The notes under the pieces: generated by a model
Seen by the model: the letters and a program-made list of their open reading frames with translations, nothing else
What the model was told of the DNA's origin: nothing
Database searches by the model: none
DNA from: Verrucomicrobiota bacterium
GTDB taxonomy: Bacteria > Verrucomicrobiota > Verrucomicrobiia > Limisphaerales > JADLHS01
Direction of reading: 5' to 3'
DNA: 42,705 bases
Assembly: GCA_025350905.1 (NCBI GenBank)
Contig: JANXWY010000187.1
Span: 1 to 42,705 of the forward strand
Shown: positions 41,948 through 42,705 of the stretch, piece by piece
Layout of the letters: each line of letters opens with the position of its first letter
How positions within the stretch are numbered: position 1 is the first letter of the stretch
Translations under genes and position numbers: made by a program

Positions 41948-42157
41948 AAATGGCGCAGGAACGGAACTAATCATCCTTCGGTAGAATTGATTGGTTTTAT
42001 CGTCGATTAGCTTTTGCCGGTCGGCAAACCGGCCCTATTCAATTTCAACTCGGTTTTGTTTGGTCGCGGTAAGTGCGCTGGTGGTTCGGCTTGAAAGCGA
42101 TTTTGACGCGCGGCGATGGTCCTGAAGGCTCTCAAGCTACAAACCGCCCACGACGAC
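41948..42157. other. Intergenic stretch with no recognised gene
   Basis: About 210 bp between activator site C and the NUDIX remnant. It holds a small hairpin, GCCGGT with ACCGGC (about 42016-42033), without a T-tract. Nothing else was identified. Confidence 0.4.
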
Positions 42158-42560
42158 CTATGACCACCGGTCCGGTGCGGCGGCGAGCCGTTTTATCAGT
42201 TGCGCATCGGCGGCGGGGAAAGTGTAGGTGGCCAATTCCTCCCGCCCCACCCATTTCAACGCCGCGCAGTCGAGCGGTTGCGGTTCGCCGGCGGACAACC
42301 GACAAAGAAAAAACTTTAGGTGAACCGTCTTGTCAACGTACGCGTGCGTCACGCTTTCGAACAATTCGCCGACGTCGACTTCGACGCCTAATTCCTCGCG
42401 CAATTCGCGGATCAGACATTGCACGAACGTTTCGCCCGGTTCGCGCTTGCCACCGGGAAATTCCCACAAGCCACCCAGGTGCGCGTCCGCATGCCGTTGC
42501 GTGAGGAGGGAGCAGGCCGGAGCGGAAGATCACGCCGGCGGCGACTTCCACGGCTGGTCG
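42158..42560 (-). pseudogene. NUDIX hydrolase (MutT/8-oxo-dGTP diphosphatase-like), frameshifted
   Basis: The 3' part encodes L-W-E-F-P-G-G-K-R-E-P-G-E-T-F, then R-E-L-R-E-E-L-G: the NUDIX box G-x5-E-x7-R-E-x-x-E-E with all catalytic residues, and a MutT-like C-terminus (T-V-H-L-K-F-F-L-C-R). The 5' part (V-E-V-A-A-G-V-I-F-R-S-G-L-L) is the usual MutT N-terminus but sits in another frame. The join lies within 42501-42514, where the minus strand reads CTGCTCCCTCCTCACGCAAC; removing four bases (CCCT or an equivalent) restores L-L-L-T-Q-R-H-A-D. Either the gene is broken, or the run of C and T is a sequencing error. The start codon of the 5' part is not certain. Confidence 0.75.
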
Positions 42561-42631
42561 CAGGACCAGCACCCCGGGGCGAGAACCAGCCACAGCCCGC
42601 GACGCTCGACTCCCGGCTTTGAACTTTTGGC

Positions 42632-42705
42632 TCACCGCCCGACGCTCTTGTAAATCCAGCCGAGTTTCTCCATCTCGGCCGCGTCGAACAGATTCCGCCC
42701 ATCGA
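42632..42705 (-). CDS. ugd: UDP-glucose/GDP-mannose-type nucleotide-sugar 6-dehydrogenase, C-terminal end (partial)
   Basis: The last 23 codons, read from the window edge, give D-G-R-N-L-F-D-A-A-E-M-E-K-L-G-W-I-Y-K-S-V-G-R and a TGA stop. The D-G-R-N-L-(F/Y)-(D/N)-P-x-x-(M/L) ... G-(F/W)-x-Y-x-S-(I/V)-G-R pattern is the conserved C-terminal strand and helix of UDP-glucose 6-dehydrogenases, which make UDP-glucuronate for acidic polysaccharides. Only the end is visible. It lies next to the polysaccharide and surface genes, so a role in supplying a uronic acid precursor is a reasonable inference. Confidence 0.7.
   Translation of the reverse strand, partial: DGRNLFDAAEMEKLGWIYKSVGR

Noticed and set aside
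1-42705. CRISPR array
   Set aside because: No regularly spaced direct repeats were found anywhere in the window.

Overview
The window is GC-rich bacterial DNA that looks like Verrucomicrobiota, probably a Pedosphaera/Limisphaerales-type genome. The evidence is the mix of families: a MoxR/DUF58/BatA cluster with a DUF4175-like protein, H-X9-DG-type pseudopilins with an AFTLIE cleavage site, Ig-like and beta-helix surface proteins, a CHASE2 kinase, many GC-rich dispersed palindromes, and few clear Shine-Dalgarno sites. The taxonomic call is an inference; no rRNA or tRNA gene was found.

Layout. 1-137: the end of an IS5-family insertion sequence running off the left edge. 247-15709: one co-directional block made of a TPR protein with a gluzincin-type peptidase domain, a truncated DUF4159 gene, a MoxR AAA+ ATPase, a DUF58 protein, a BatA-like vWA protein, a DUF4175-like coiled-coil membrane protein, a vWA/GATase1-like membrane protein and a predicted caspase-fold (C13-like) cysteine peptidase. 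Several genes are joined by ATGA overlaps. Palindromic repeat elements sit between these genes and, unusually, in frame inside at least two of them. 15841-20411: a decayed region with two copies of a dispersed repeat, a chimeric peptide-permease relic, intact oppD- and oppF-type ATPase genes, and an integrase remnant followed by a terminator-like hairpin.

20412-30944: on the minus strand, a FecR/TPR/outer-membrane-barrel protein, a secreted Ig-like protein, an NtrC-type sigma-54 response regulator and a CHASE2-PAS hybrid histidine kinase. 31459-38172: on the plus strand, a polysaccharide operon with four glycosyltransferases and an MsbA-like ABC exporter. 38238-41690: on the minus strand, a beta-helix surface protein, a membrane-anchored unknown and a pseudopilin-like protein. 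42158-42705: on the minus strand, a frameshifted NUDIX gene and the C-terminal end of a nucleotide-sugar dehydrogenase, which could supply a UDP-uronic acid.

The most interesting result is a probable regulon. Four 18-bp palindromes, TGTTCYG-N4-YGGAACA (first base C in one copy), each lie upstream of a sigma-54-type promoter with an invariant TTGGCA -24 box and GG-N10-GC spacing. They precede the barrel gene, the Ig-like gene, the polysaccharide operon and the pseudopilin-like gene. The distances from palindrome centre to the -24 GG are 53, 62, 73 and 85 bp, close to 5, 6, 7 and 8 helical turns. The window encodes a matching sigma-54 activator and a sensor kinase. The proposed system is therefore a two-component sigma-54 switch for cell-surface proteins and exopolysaccharide.
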